A stretch of 64,000 nt of DNA from SYFT01 sp964471115 (lineage in GTDB: Bacteria > Acidobacteriota > Vicinamibacteria > Vicinamibacterales > SCN-69-37), in the NCBI GenBank assembly GCA_964471115.1, contig CAYYFE010000009.1, positions 35,026-99,025 of the forward strand, written 5' to 3'. The notes beneath the pieces were generated by a model. The model saw only the letters and a program-made list of their open reading frames with translations, did not search any database and was not told where the DNA came from. The position numbers and the translations under genes were made by a program. Positions 54,179 to 61,552 of this stretch are shown here, piece by piece (position 1 is the stretch's first letter; each line of letters starts with the position of its first letter).

Positions 54179-55315
54179 ATGCGGGCCGTGTTCCTGCTGG
54201 CGCTGCTTGCGGTGGCCACGCCGGTCCGGGCCCAGCATCAACATCCTGAACCTCCCTCGGCCGCCGGCTGGTCGGTATCGGCGTCGGGCCAGGCCTTTCT
54301 GACGCTCAACCTCCAGGAGCGCAAGTTCACCGACTTCCGGCAGCTTGAATCCCAGAACTGGGTGATGGCCGTCGTGACGCGGCAGTCGACCACCACACGC
54401 GTGGGGTTCCATCTGATGCTGTCGGCCGAGCCGTTCACGTTGCGCCGGCTTGGATCCGCGCAGGTGTTTCAGGCCGGCGAGACACTCGACGGTCTGCCGC
54501 TGCGTGACTATCAGCATCCACACGACCTCATCATGGGCCTCGACGCGCGAGTGGATCGACGCGTGAGCGACCGCGCGTCCGTGTTTGCCTCCGCGGGCCT
54601 GGTCGGCAGTCCCGCGCTGGGGCCGACGGCGTTCATGCATCGGGCGTCGGCCACGCGCCATCCGACGGCGCCGCTCACCCATCACATGATCGACTCGACG
54701 CACATCACACATGGCGTGGTGTCGGCCGGCGTCGCGAGCGGCGGATGGACCGTGGACGGGTCGGCCTTCCACGGCCGCGAGCCCGACGAGGATCGCGTCG
54801 GGCTGGACCTCGGGTCACTCGACTCGTGGGCGGTGCGTGTGTCGCGCGCCCTCGGTCCCTGGCGCGCGCAGGTCTCGACCGCGCGCCTGGCCTCTCCCGA
54901 AGCGGCCGAGCCTGGCGACGTGACGAGGACCACCGCATCGGTCGAGTACATCCGCGCTGACTCGGCCCTGACGCTGGCCGTCGGCCGCAACGACCGCGAC
55001 GACCACGATGAGTGGGGCTGGCTGCTGGAGGCGGTCAGGCCCGTGGCCCGCGATCTCCGTGTGTACGCGCGAGCGGAGGTGGTCGATCGCTTCATCCTCG
55101 TCGATTTCGACCACGCCGCCCGCACAGGGGAGGAGCGCCATTTCCTCTCCCGGATCGCCGCGCTGACGATTGGCGCGGATCGGACCCTGCGCAAGGGGCG
55201 GCTGGGGCAGCTGGCCGTCGGCGCCGACCTCACCGTGCACCGCACTCCCGCCAACCTGCGCGACAGCTACGGCACCCCGTTCTCGATTCACGTCTTCCTC
55301 CGCGCCGGCCGGTGA
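54179..55315 (+). CDS. secreted protein, probably an outer-membrane beta-barrel
   Basis: 378 aa. Signal peptide then a His/Pro-rich start (AQHQHPEPPS). The rest alternates beta strands and turns, with WSVSASGQAFLTLNLQ, WTVDGSAFHGREPDEDRVGL and ALTLAVGRNDRDDHDEWGW; the last residue before the stop is not the usual aromatic residue of a porin, so the barrel assignment is uncertain. The HxH-rich parts may bind metal (inference). Confidence 0.65.
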   Translation: MRAVFLLALLAVATPVRAQHQHPEPPSAAGWSVSASGQAFLTLNLQERKFTDFRQLESQNWVMAVVTRQSTTTRVGFHLMLSAEPFTLRRLGSAQVFQAGETLDGLPLRDYQHPHDLIMGLDARVDRRVSDRASVFASAGLVGSPALGPTAFMHRASATRHPTAPLTHHMIDSTHITHGVVSAGVASGGWTVDGSAFHGREPDEDRVGLDLGSLDSWAVRVSRALGPWRAQVSTARLASPEAAEPGDVTRTTASVEYIRADSALTLAVGRNDRDDHDEWGWLLEAVRPVARDLRVYARAEVVDRFILVDFDHAARTGEERHFLSRIAALTIGADRTLRKGRLGQLAVGADLTVHRTPANLRDSYGTPFSIHVFLRAGR

Positions 55316-55320
55316 TCGCG

Positions 55321-55353
55321 GGTCTCGCGGTCCGCAGATCGGGCCGCGCTGCG
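55321..55353. repeat. REP-like palindrome, copy 5 (inverted, degenerate)
   Basis: On the minus strand it reads cgcagcgcggcccgatctgc then ggaccgcgagacc, matching the other copies with a few changes. Confidence 0.65.
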
Positions 55354-55354
55354 A

Positions 55355-55400
55355 CATGTCAATCTATGTATTGACATGCGTAGATAAGTGTATGTAGACT
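55355..55400 (+). promoter_or_regulatory. promoter with palindrome ahead of the methionine riboswitch
   Basis: TTGACA at 55371-55376 and TAGACT at 55395-55400 (18-nt spacer) form a candidate promoter. CATGTCAAT-ctatgt-ATTGACATG is a 9-bp inverted repeat (55355-55378) covering the -35, so a repressor or activator site is likely. The riboswitch begins about 28 nt downstream. Confidence 0.6.
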
Positions 55401-55427
55401 CTCCCTTGCCCGCACACGCTGCGGGCC

Positions 55428-55526
55428 TTTATCGCGAGTGGCGGAGGGATCAGGCCCGACGATGCCACAGCAACCAGGCGGCAAGCGCCCAGGTGCTAAT
55501 TCCTGCCCGTGACCGGGGGAGATAAA
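55428..55526 (+). ncRNA. SAM-I (S-box) riboswitch
   Basis: P1 is tttatc (55428-55433) pairing with gataaa (55521-55526). The core matches the S-box consensus: gcgagtggcggagggatcag, gcccgacgatgcc, acagcaacc, and ggtgctaattcctgccc. It precedes homoserine dehydrogenase, aspartokinase and cystathionine gamma-synthase genes, the expected context. It should turn expression down when S-adenosylmethionine is high, by blocking translation or by termination. Confidence 0.92.
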
Positions 55527-55658
55527 CGAGACCAGCCGCCTTCAGCGGCCGGCACGCACCACCACTCGTTCGAACTGGTCAGGCAAACGTCGCGAGAAGT
55601 CAGCGCCCGTGTGGCGTCTTCGCATTTGGCGATGGCACCACGCGGGGAAGGGGGACGT

Positions 55659-56945
55659 GTGTCTGGAGTGACGACCGAAGCCGCCTTGACCGTCGTGCGA
55701 GTGGGTGTGCTGGGACTCGGAGGTGTGGGGCAGGCCATCGCGCGGCTGGCCACCACGCAGAGCGCGCGACTGGCCGAGGCCGGCGTGCTGGTGAAGTGTG
55801 TGGCGGCGTTGGTGCGCGATCCCCACAAGCCGCGCGTGGCGCCAGACCTGCCGCTGCACACCGACCTGGATCGCTTTCCCTTCCACGAGTGCGACGTGGT
55901 GATCGAAGCGCTCGGTGGCGTCGAACCCGCGCGGACGCTGGTGGCCCGCGCGCTCGCAGCCGGCCGGCCGGTCGTGACGGCCAACAAATCACTGATCGCC
56001 GCGCATGGCCTCGAGCTGCAGCGGCTGGCCGCGCGTCACCACACGGCGCTCTACTTCGAAGCCGCCGTGATGGCAGGCGTGCCGTGCGTGAACACGCTGG
56101 CTCGCCGGCCGTTGGCCTCTGGCGCCGGCGCCCTCGCCGGCATCGTCAACGGCACCTCACACTTCCTCCTGACGCAGTTGGCCGCAGGTGTGTCGTTCGA
56201 CGAAGCGCTGGTCGATGCGGTCGCCCGGGGTTACGCCGAACCGGCCAGCGACAACGACGTCAGCGGTCGCGACGCCGCCGAGAAGCTGACCATCCTTCTG
56301 CATCTGGCCGGATGCACTGATGTGTCGGTGGAGGACCTGCCGCGACGCAGCATCGCCGACCTGCAGCCCTGGCAGCTGCAACTGGCCTCGCGTCTGGCCG
56401 GCGCGATCAAGCCGGTGGCCCTCGCCCGATACGACGTGCAGCCGGCCGGTGCCTGGGTTGGCCCCGCGTTTGTGCCCGCCACCCATCGCTTTGCGGCCAC
56501 GTCAGGTGTCGACAACATCCTGACCATCGGCCGTGGCGCGCTGGCCGTCACGTTTGCCGGTCCCGGCGCCGGCACCGACGTGACCGCGGCCACCATCCTT
56601 GACGATGTGGTGGAGGTCGTGTCGGGTCGCGGTGCTGCCCCGCCGGTGCCCGTGGGACCGCCGGTCGCGTCCCGGCTGCGTGCCGTGCCGGACAGTCAGT
56701 GGTTCCTCACGGTGGAACTGTCGGCGTGGAGCTCAGCCACGACGGGCGAGTTGGCGGAGTTTCTCGCGGCGCATCACCTGCCGGCGCTGATGACCACCGG
56801 CGAGGGTGGCCGGTACGCGTTTGTCACGGTGACAGCCTCGGCTGCGGTGGTGTCCGAGGTGGCAGAGGCGCTGCGCGCCACGGGTGCCTCGGTCGCGTGG
56901 CTGCCGGTCTGCGCCACTGACCACGAGGAGGCGCGTCGTGGCTGA
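55659..56945 (+). CDS. hom: homoserine dehydrogenase
   Basis: 428 aa from GTG 55659. NAD-binding VGVLGLGGVGQAIARL, catalytic-domain motifs VVTANKSLIAAHG, AVMAGVPCVNTLA, IVNGTSHFLLTQL, ARGYAEPASDNDVSGRDAAE and a C-terminal ACT-like regulatory region (about 345-428). Reduces aspartate semialdehyde to homoserine. GTG at 55659 follows an AAGGGGGA Shine-Dalgarno; ATG 55632 and GTG 55509 are alternatives, but the latter lies in the riboswitch. Confidence 0.93.
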   Translation: MSGVTTEAALTVVRVGVLGLGGVGQAIARLATTQSARLAEAGVLVKCVAALVRDPHKPRVAPDLPLHTDLDRFPFHECDVVIEALGGVEPARTLVARALAAGRPVVTANKSLIAAHGLELQRLAARHHTALYFEAAVMAGVPCVNTLARRPLASGAGALAGIVNGTSHFLLTQLAAGVSFDEALVDAVARGYAEPASDNDVSGRDAAEKLTILLHLAGCTDVSVEDLPRRSIADLQPWQLQLASRLAGAIKPVALARYDVQPAGAWVGPAFVPATHRFAATSGVDNILTIGRGALAVTFAGPGAGTDVTAATILDDVVEVVSGRGAAPPVPVGPPVASRLRAVPDSQWFLTVELSAWSSATTGELAEFLAAHHLPALMTTGEGGRYAFVTVTASAAVVSEVAEALRATGASVAWLPVCATDHEEARRG

Positions 56946-57669
56946 GCTGGCCGTCCTCAAACTTGGCGGCTCCGTGCTGACACGGGTGCCCGCGTACCAG
57001 ACCGCCGCGCGGTTCCTGCGCGATGAACTGGCCCGCACCCGCTCACGCATCGTTGCCGTCGTGTCGGCGGAGGATGGTCATACCGACCGTCTCCGTGCCG
57101 ACGCGCTGGCGATTGCCGCGGAGCCCGACAGCGATGCGCTGGATCTGCTCTGGTCCACTGGAGAGTTGCGATCGGTGGCGCTGCTGACGCTGGCCCTGCG
57201 CGCCGAAGGCGTCACGGCCACAGGCCTCAACGTGCACGAGACGGGGCTGCGCGTCGGCACCGCCGCCGGAGTCCGGCCGGCACCGGCGGATCTGATCCTC
57301 AACCCGCTTCCGCTGCGCGCGGCTGTTGGCGGCCACGACGTGGTGGTCGTGCCGGGATTCCTGGCGACGCGCCGGCAGCAGGTGGTGACGCTGGGGCGTG
57401 GCGGATCGGACTGGTCCGCCGTCGCACTGGCGTCGGCGCTGGGCGCCACGCGGTGTGAACTCATCAAGGACGTGCCGGGATACTTCACGGCGGATCCCCA
57501 GACACACCCGGACGCCACGCTCATCGAGCGGCTCGACTACTCGTCCGCGCTGGCGATGGCCGATGCGGGGTGTCCGCTGGTGCAGCGGCAGGCGATCGAC
57601 CACGCCCGCCGCGCGCACCTTCCGCTCATCGTCCGCAGTTTCGATTCATTGGGGACGAGCGTGGCGTAG
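56938..57669 (+). CDS. aspartokinase, catalytic domain only (no ACT domains)
   Basis: 243 aa. AAK fold: VLKLGGSVLTRV, VVSAEDGHTDRLRADA, LNVHETGLRVGTA, GRGGSDWSAVALASALGATR and DVPGYFTADPQTHPDATL, which are aspartokinase-like. The usual C-terminal ACT regulatory domains are absent (normal length about 400 or more). It overlaps hom by eight nt (GTG start after GAGGAGG). Together with the riboswitch this suggests transcriptional rather than allosteric control of this methionine-branch enzyme. Confidence 0.85.
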   Translation: MAELAVLKLGGSVLTRVPAYQTAARFLRDELARTRSRIVAVVSAEDGHTDRLRADALAIAAEPDSDALDLLWSTGELRSVALLTLALRAEGVTATGLNVHETGLRVGTAAGVRPAPADLILNPLPLRAAVGGHDVVVVPGFLATRRQQVVTLGRGGSDWSAVALASALGATRCELIKDVPGYFTADPQTHPDATLIERLDYSSALAMADAGCPLVQRQAIDHARRAHLPLIVRSFDSLGTSVA

Positions 57670-57700
57670 GGGGGCATTCGTAGAAGCGTGAAAAGACATT

Positions 57701-57758
57701 CGTAGCGCGGCCCGGTCTGTGGGCCGCGATCGCGCGCTCTAGATCAGCGCGCGCTACG
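57701..57758. repeat. REP-like palindrome, copy 6 (extended form)
   Basis: cgtagcgcggcccggtctgt then gggccgcgatc, followed by cgcgcgctctagatcagcgc and gcgctacg. The outer ends (cgtagcgc / gcgctacg) also pair, giving a longer palindrome than the other copies. Located within the methionine operon. Confidence 0.85.
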
Positions 57759-57802
57759 AGAGACAGGTCACAGGGCACAGGGATAGACAAGGAGACAGAG
57801 AG

Positions 57803-58996
57803 ATGGAGTTTGCGACGAAGACGATTCACGCCGGGCAGCCGGCCGAGCCGCACACGGGTGCGGTGGTGGCGCCGATTTTTCAGACGACCACGTATCAGCA
57901 GGAGGGGCCGGGTGAGCACAAGGGCTTCGACTACACGCGGACGTCGAATCCCACTCGTCAGCGGCTGGAAGGCGTGCTGGCGGAACTCGAGGGAGGCACA
58001 CGCTGCGCGGTGTTCGGATCGGGCCTGGCCGCGGAGAATGCGATTCTCCAGGCGTACCTCAAGCCGGGCGACACGATCGTCGTGCCTGTGGATGTGTATG
58101 GCGGCACGTTCCGGCTGTTGCACAAGGTGTTCGAGCCACTGGGGGCGATTGTCGAGCGGGTCGACTTCAGCGATCTGGCGGCGCTCGAGCGCGCGGTGGC
58201 GGCGCGGCCCAGGCTGGTGTGGCTGGAGTCGCCGACCAACCCGCGGCTGCTCGTGTATGACATTGCCGCGGTTGCACGCATCGCGCATCGGGCGGGCGCG
58301 CTGGTGGTGGTGGACAACACCTTTGCCACGCCGTACTTCCAGCAGCCGCTGGCGCTCGGCGCCGACCTGGTGATTCAAAGCGTCACGAAGTATCTGGCCG
58401 GCCATCTCGATGTCATTCAGGGGGCGGTGATTGCGAAGGACCCGGATGTGTTCGAGCCGGTGCGGTTCCTGCAGAACGCGCTCGGCGGCGTGCCCAGTCC
58501 GTTTGACTGCTGGCTCACGCTGCGCGGCGTCAAGACCCTGGAACTGCGGATGGAGCGGCACGCGCAGAACGCGGCGGCCCTGGCCGAGGTGCTGGGGCGC
58601 CATCCTCGCGTCAAGCGCGTGTACTACCCGGGACTCCCCACGCATCCGGGCCACCACATTGCCCGGGCCCAGATGAGCGGCTTTGGCGGCATGGTGTCGT
58701 TTGAGCTGGCCGGCACGGTGGAGGAGGCCGCGGCGTTTGTGTCGTCGCTGACCTACTTCGCGCTGGGTGAGAGCCTGGGCGGTGTGCGATCGCTCGTCTG
58801 CCTGCCGTGCCGGATGACCCATGCCTCGATTCCGGCCGAAACCCGGGCGGCGCTGGGCCTGTCCGACACCCTGATCCGACTGTCGCCGGGCATCGAGCAC
58901 CCGCGCGATCTGGTGGCCGACGTGGTGGCCGGGCTCGATCGGGTGGGGCTGGAACTTGCGGAGGGATCTGGTGTCAAAATCTTAGCATGCGGATAG
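57803..58996 (+). CDS. metB: cystathionine gamma-synthase / trans-sulfuration PLP enzyme
   Basis: 397 aa. Family motifs: IFQTTTYQQEGP, FDYTRTSNPTRQRLE, the PLP lysine in QSVTKYLAGHLDV, NALGGVPSPFDCWLTLRG and GESLGGVRSLVCLPCRMTHAS. Sequence alone cannot fix whether it makes cystathionine from an acyl-homoserine, uses sulfide, or cleaves cystathionine; operon context and the riboswitch favour a methionine synthetic role. It overlaps the next gene by 10 nt. Confidence 0.9.
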   Translation: MEFATKTIHAGQPAEPHTGAVVAPIFQTTTYQQEGPGEHKGFDYTRTSNPTRQRLEGVLAELEGGTRCAVFGSGLAAENAILQAYLKPGDTIVVPVDVYGGTFRLLHKVFEPLGAIVERVDFSDLAALERAVAARPRLVWLESPTNPRLLVYDIAAVARIAHRAGALVVVDNTFATPYFQQPLALGADLVIQSVTKYLAGHLDVIQGAVIAKDPDVFEPVRFLQNALGGVPSPFDCWLTLRGVKTLELRMERHAQNAAALAEVLGRHPRVKRVYYPGLPTHPGHHIARAQMSGFGGMVSFELAGTVEEAAAFVSSLTYFALGESLGGVRSLVCLPCRMTHASIPAETRAALGLSDTLIRLSPGIEHPRDLVADVVAGLDRVGLELAEGSGVKILACG

Positions 58997-60531
58997 CTGC
59001 GGGGGCGCTCGTCCTGGGGCTGGTGGCGTCGGCGTGTGCGTCGGCGCCGATTCGGAAGCAGGACCAGGCGAGCCTGGCCACGGCGCGGACGCGGGTGCTC
59101 GAGGGGTGTTACGACTGCCTCGTCGAGGCGCGCGACACGTTCCGGCGGCTGGCGGTGGGCCGGGCGCGGCCGCTGCTCATTACGCAGCTGTTCGAAGCCG
59201 AAGTGCTCATCGGCCTGCGCGAACGTGAATTCGCGGTGGATGCCACCGAGACGTTCGCCCGGGCCGAGGCCCTGGTGAAGGAACTGCCGGCCACGTATCC
59301 GGCCGCGCGCTACCTTGCGCTGGCGCGGCTGTTTCCGCCCGATGCCATCGGCACTCCGCGCGTGGCGTTCAACGCGATTGAACGGCAAAGTCCGCCGCTG
59401 CCGGAGATTCGGGCCGCGCAGAAGGAACTGCAGCTGGGCGAGGGCAGTCCGCATTTCCGGCAGTACCTGTCGAGCAGCCTCGAGTGCCTCGCGCCCGCGC
59501 GGCGCGCCGCGGCATCGGCGCAGGCGCTCCCCGAGCCGCCACCGGATGCCTCGATGCTCGTGAAGTACCGCTTCTGGACGTGTCCAGGTGTTCAGTCAAA
59601 GGCGCTGGAGGCCGTCCAGTCGCAGGTGCCTGACTTCGTGGAAGCGGAGCTGCTGATCGCGCGCCTGCCCACGCTCACCGTGACCTCCGCGTACACGAAG
59701 CGGCAGCGCGAGGCGTTTGCCGCGGCCGCGATCCGATTTCCCCGCTCTCCGGCCATCGCGTACGGCACCGGCGCGCTCAACCAGACCATCGGCGACTGCA
59801 AGGCGGCGATTCGTCATTACGAAGACACCATCTCGCTGGCGCCCCTGCACGAGGATGCCGCGCTGCAACGGGTCATCTGCCTCGGGCACATCGGACAGTT
59901 CCCGCCGGCCATTGATGGCGCGACCCGCATCATCGACGCGAAGTACTACAACTTCGCGGACGCGTACTACTGGCGCGCCTGGAGTCATTACCAGCGCAAG
60001 GATCTGCCCGCGGCGCGCGCGGACATTGATGCGGCGCGCCGGGTGTCGGTCAACATGAAGGTCCTCGTCTTGGGCGGGATGATCAAGTACGACCAGGGTG
60101 AACTGGATGCCGCCGAGAAGGACCTGACCGAGGCCATCGCGATGGATCGGTTCCGGGAGCAGTGTGTCGCGCACTGGTATTACGGGCTGGTCGGGTTTGC
60201 GCGCGAGAACTGGGCCGACACGGCCAACCGCTTCGCCAACGCCGCGGCGTGTTACCGCACAGCGGCCAACCGCTCGCGCAACGACCTTGAGGCGATGAAA
60301 AAGGCCGACGTCGACGAGGACTTCCGCCGCAATCAGATCGCCGGCTTCGAAGCGGCCATCAAGGAAGACACCGACCAGGAACACGCGTCCTACCTGAACA
60401 CCGCCAACTGTCACGCCCGCGCCGGCGACATCGCGAAGGCGAAGGAGTGGCTGGCGAAGATTCCGGGGGATTCCGTCCACGCCCTCATTGCCGACCAGCT
60501 CCGGAAGCAGATTGGCGGCATGACACAATAG
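58987..60531 (+). CDS. TPR-containing lipoprotein
   Basis: 514 aa from ATG 58987. Lipobox VASAC (Cys17). The N-terminal half is helical; TPR-like repeats are clear from about 255 on (IAYGTGALNQTIGDCKAAIR, YYWRAWSHYQRKDLPAARAD, YLNTANCHARAGDIAKAKEW). Conserved Cys pairs (EGCYDCLVEA) are notable. Function unknown. Overlaps the metB stop by 10 nt; likely transcribed with it. Confidence 0.85.
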   Translation: MRIAAGALVLGLVASACASAPIRKQDQASLATARTRVLEGCYDCLVEARDTFRRLAVGRARPLLITQLFEAEVLIGLREREFAVDATETFARAEALVKELPATYPAARYLALARLFPPDAIGTPRVAFNAIERQSPPLPEIRAAQKELQLGEGSPHFRQYLSSSLECLAPARRAAASAQALPEPPPDASMLVKYRFWTCPGVQSKALEAVQSQVPDFVEAELLIARLPTLTVTSAYTKRQREAFAAAAIRFPRSPAIAYGTGALNQTIGDCKAAIRHYEDTISLAPLHEDAALQRVICLGHIGQFPPAIDGATRIIDAKYYNFADAYYWRAWSHYQRKDLPAARADIDAARRVSVNMKVLVLGGMIKYDQGELDAAEKDLTEAIAMDRFREQCVAHWYYGLVGFARENWADTANRFANAAACYRTAANRSRNDLEAMKKADVDEDFRRNQIAGFEAAIKEDTDQEHASYLNTANCHARAGDIAKAKEWLAKIPGDSVHALIADQLRKQIGGMTQ

Positions 60532-60536
60532 AGGGC

Positions 60537-61061
60537 ATGCAGAAGCCCGGCCTGTACGCCAAGTTCGAAACCACCCTCGGCAATTTCACCATCGAGCTCT
60601 TCGAAGACAAGGCGCCCAAGACGGTGGGCGTGTTCACCGGACTGGCGTCCGGCACGCTCGAATGGACGCATCCCGGCACCGGTGAGAAACACACCAAGCC
60701 GTACTACGACGGCATCATCTTCCACCGCGTCATCGACGGGTTCATGATTCAGGGCGGCGACCCGCTCGGCAAGGGCTACGGCGGCCCGGGCTTCCAGTTC
60801 GCCGACGAGTTCCACCCCGACCTGCGCCACGACAAGGCCGGCATCCTCTCGATGGCCAACGCCGGTCCCAACACCAATGGCAGCCAGTTCTTCATCACGC
60901 TGGGCCCCACGCCCCACCTCGACAAGCGGCACTCGGTGTTCGGTCAGGTGGTCGATGGCCTGGATGTGGTCAAGATCATCGGCCGCACTCCGACCGACGG
61001 CCAGGATCGCCCCAAGACGCCCGTCGTCATCCAGAAGCTCACGATCGAACGCGTCGGGTAA
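60537..61061 (+). CDS. cyclophilin-type peptidyl-prolyl cis-trans isomerase
   Basis: 174 aa, cytosolic (no signal peptide). Signature regions FHRVIDGFMIQGGDPLGKG, NTNGSQFFITLGPTPHLD and HSVFGQVVDGLDVVKIIG with the catalytic Arg in FHR and the Phe/Trp pocket. It catalyses proline isomerisation in folding proteins. It starts six nt after the lipoprotein gene. Confidence 0.97.
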   Translation: MQKPGLYAKFETTLGNFTIELFEDKAPKTVGVFTGLASGTLEWTHPGTGEKHTKPYYDGIIFHRVIDGFMIQGGDPLGKGYGGPGFQFADEFHPDLRHDKAGILSMANAGPNTNGSQFFITLGPTPHLDKRHSVFGQVVDGLDVVKIIGRTPTDGQDRPKTPVVIQKLTIERVG

Positions 61062-61068
61062 GGCTTGT

Positions 61069-61098
61069 CGTAGCGCGGCCCGATCTTGGGGCCGCGAT
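61069..61098. repeat. REP-like palindrome, copy 7
   Basis: cgtagcgcggcccgatcttg then gggccgcgat, between the cyclophilin gene and the BlaI operator region. Confidence 0.85.
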
Positions 61099-61104
61099 AT
61101 GGTC

Positions 61105-61146
61105 TACGAAGATATTCGTTGACATCTACGAATAGATTCGTATTAT
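61105..61146 (+). promoter_or_regulatory. BlaI-type promoter with two operators
   Basis: TTGACA (61119-61124) and TATTAT (61141-61146), spacer 16 nt. Two dyads ACGAAGATATTCGT (61106) and ACGAATAGATTCGT (61128) have identical half sites and are 22 bp apart, i.e. about two helical turns. The second lies in the spacer between -35 and -10. This fits repression by the BlaI protein encoded directly downstream. Confidence 0.8.
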
Positions 61147-61153
61147 CTCCCGC

Positions 61154-61552
61154 ATGGCGAAATTGCGGGTGCGGCCGACTGATGCGGAACTGGCCATTCT
61201 GCAGGTGCTCTGGGACGGGGGGCCGTCCACCGTCCGGCAGGTCCATGAGGCGCTGACCGAGGCGCGCGAGACCGGGTACACCACCACCCTCAAGCTCATG
61301 CAGATCATGGCGGAGAAGGGGCTGGTGCGCCGTGACGAGTCGTCGCGCACCCACGTCTACACGGCCGCGTTCTCGCGTGAAGATACACAGGGCAGCCTGA
61401 TCAACGACCTGCTGGATCGCGCCTTCGGCGGGTCGGCCGCGGCCCTCGTCATGCAGGCGCTGTCGACGCGTCCCACCTCGTCCGAAGAACTCAAGGAAAT
61501 CGAACAGCTCATCGAGAACTTCCGAGCGGAACAGGAGCGCACCCGTGACTGA
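61154..61552 (+). CDS. BlaI/MecI-family repressor
   Basis: 132 aa. Winged helix PTDAELAILQVLWDGGPSTV, VHEALTEARETGYTTTLKLM and the dimerisation helix at the C-terminus. BlaI-type repressors are inactivated by proteolysis triggered by an M56 sensor, and such a gene follows immediately (overlap eight nt). ATG start at 61154 lies eight nt after the -10 box, so the transcript may be leaderless or very short-led. Confidence 0.93.
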   Translation: MAKLRVRPTDAELAILQVLWDGGPSTVRQVHEALTEARETGYTTTLKLMQIMAEKGLVRRDESSRTHVYTAAFSREDTQGSLINDLLDRAFGGSAAALVMQALSTRPTSSEELKEIEQLIENFRAEQERTRD

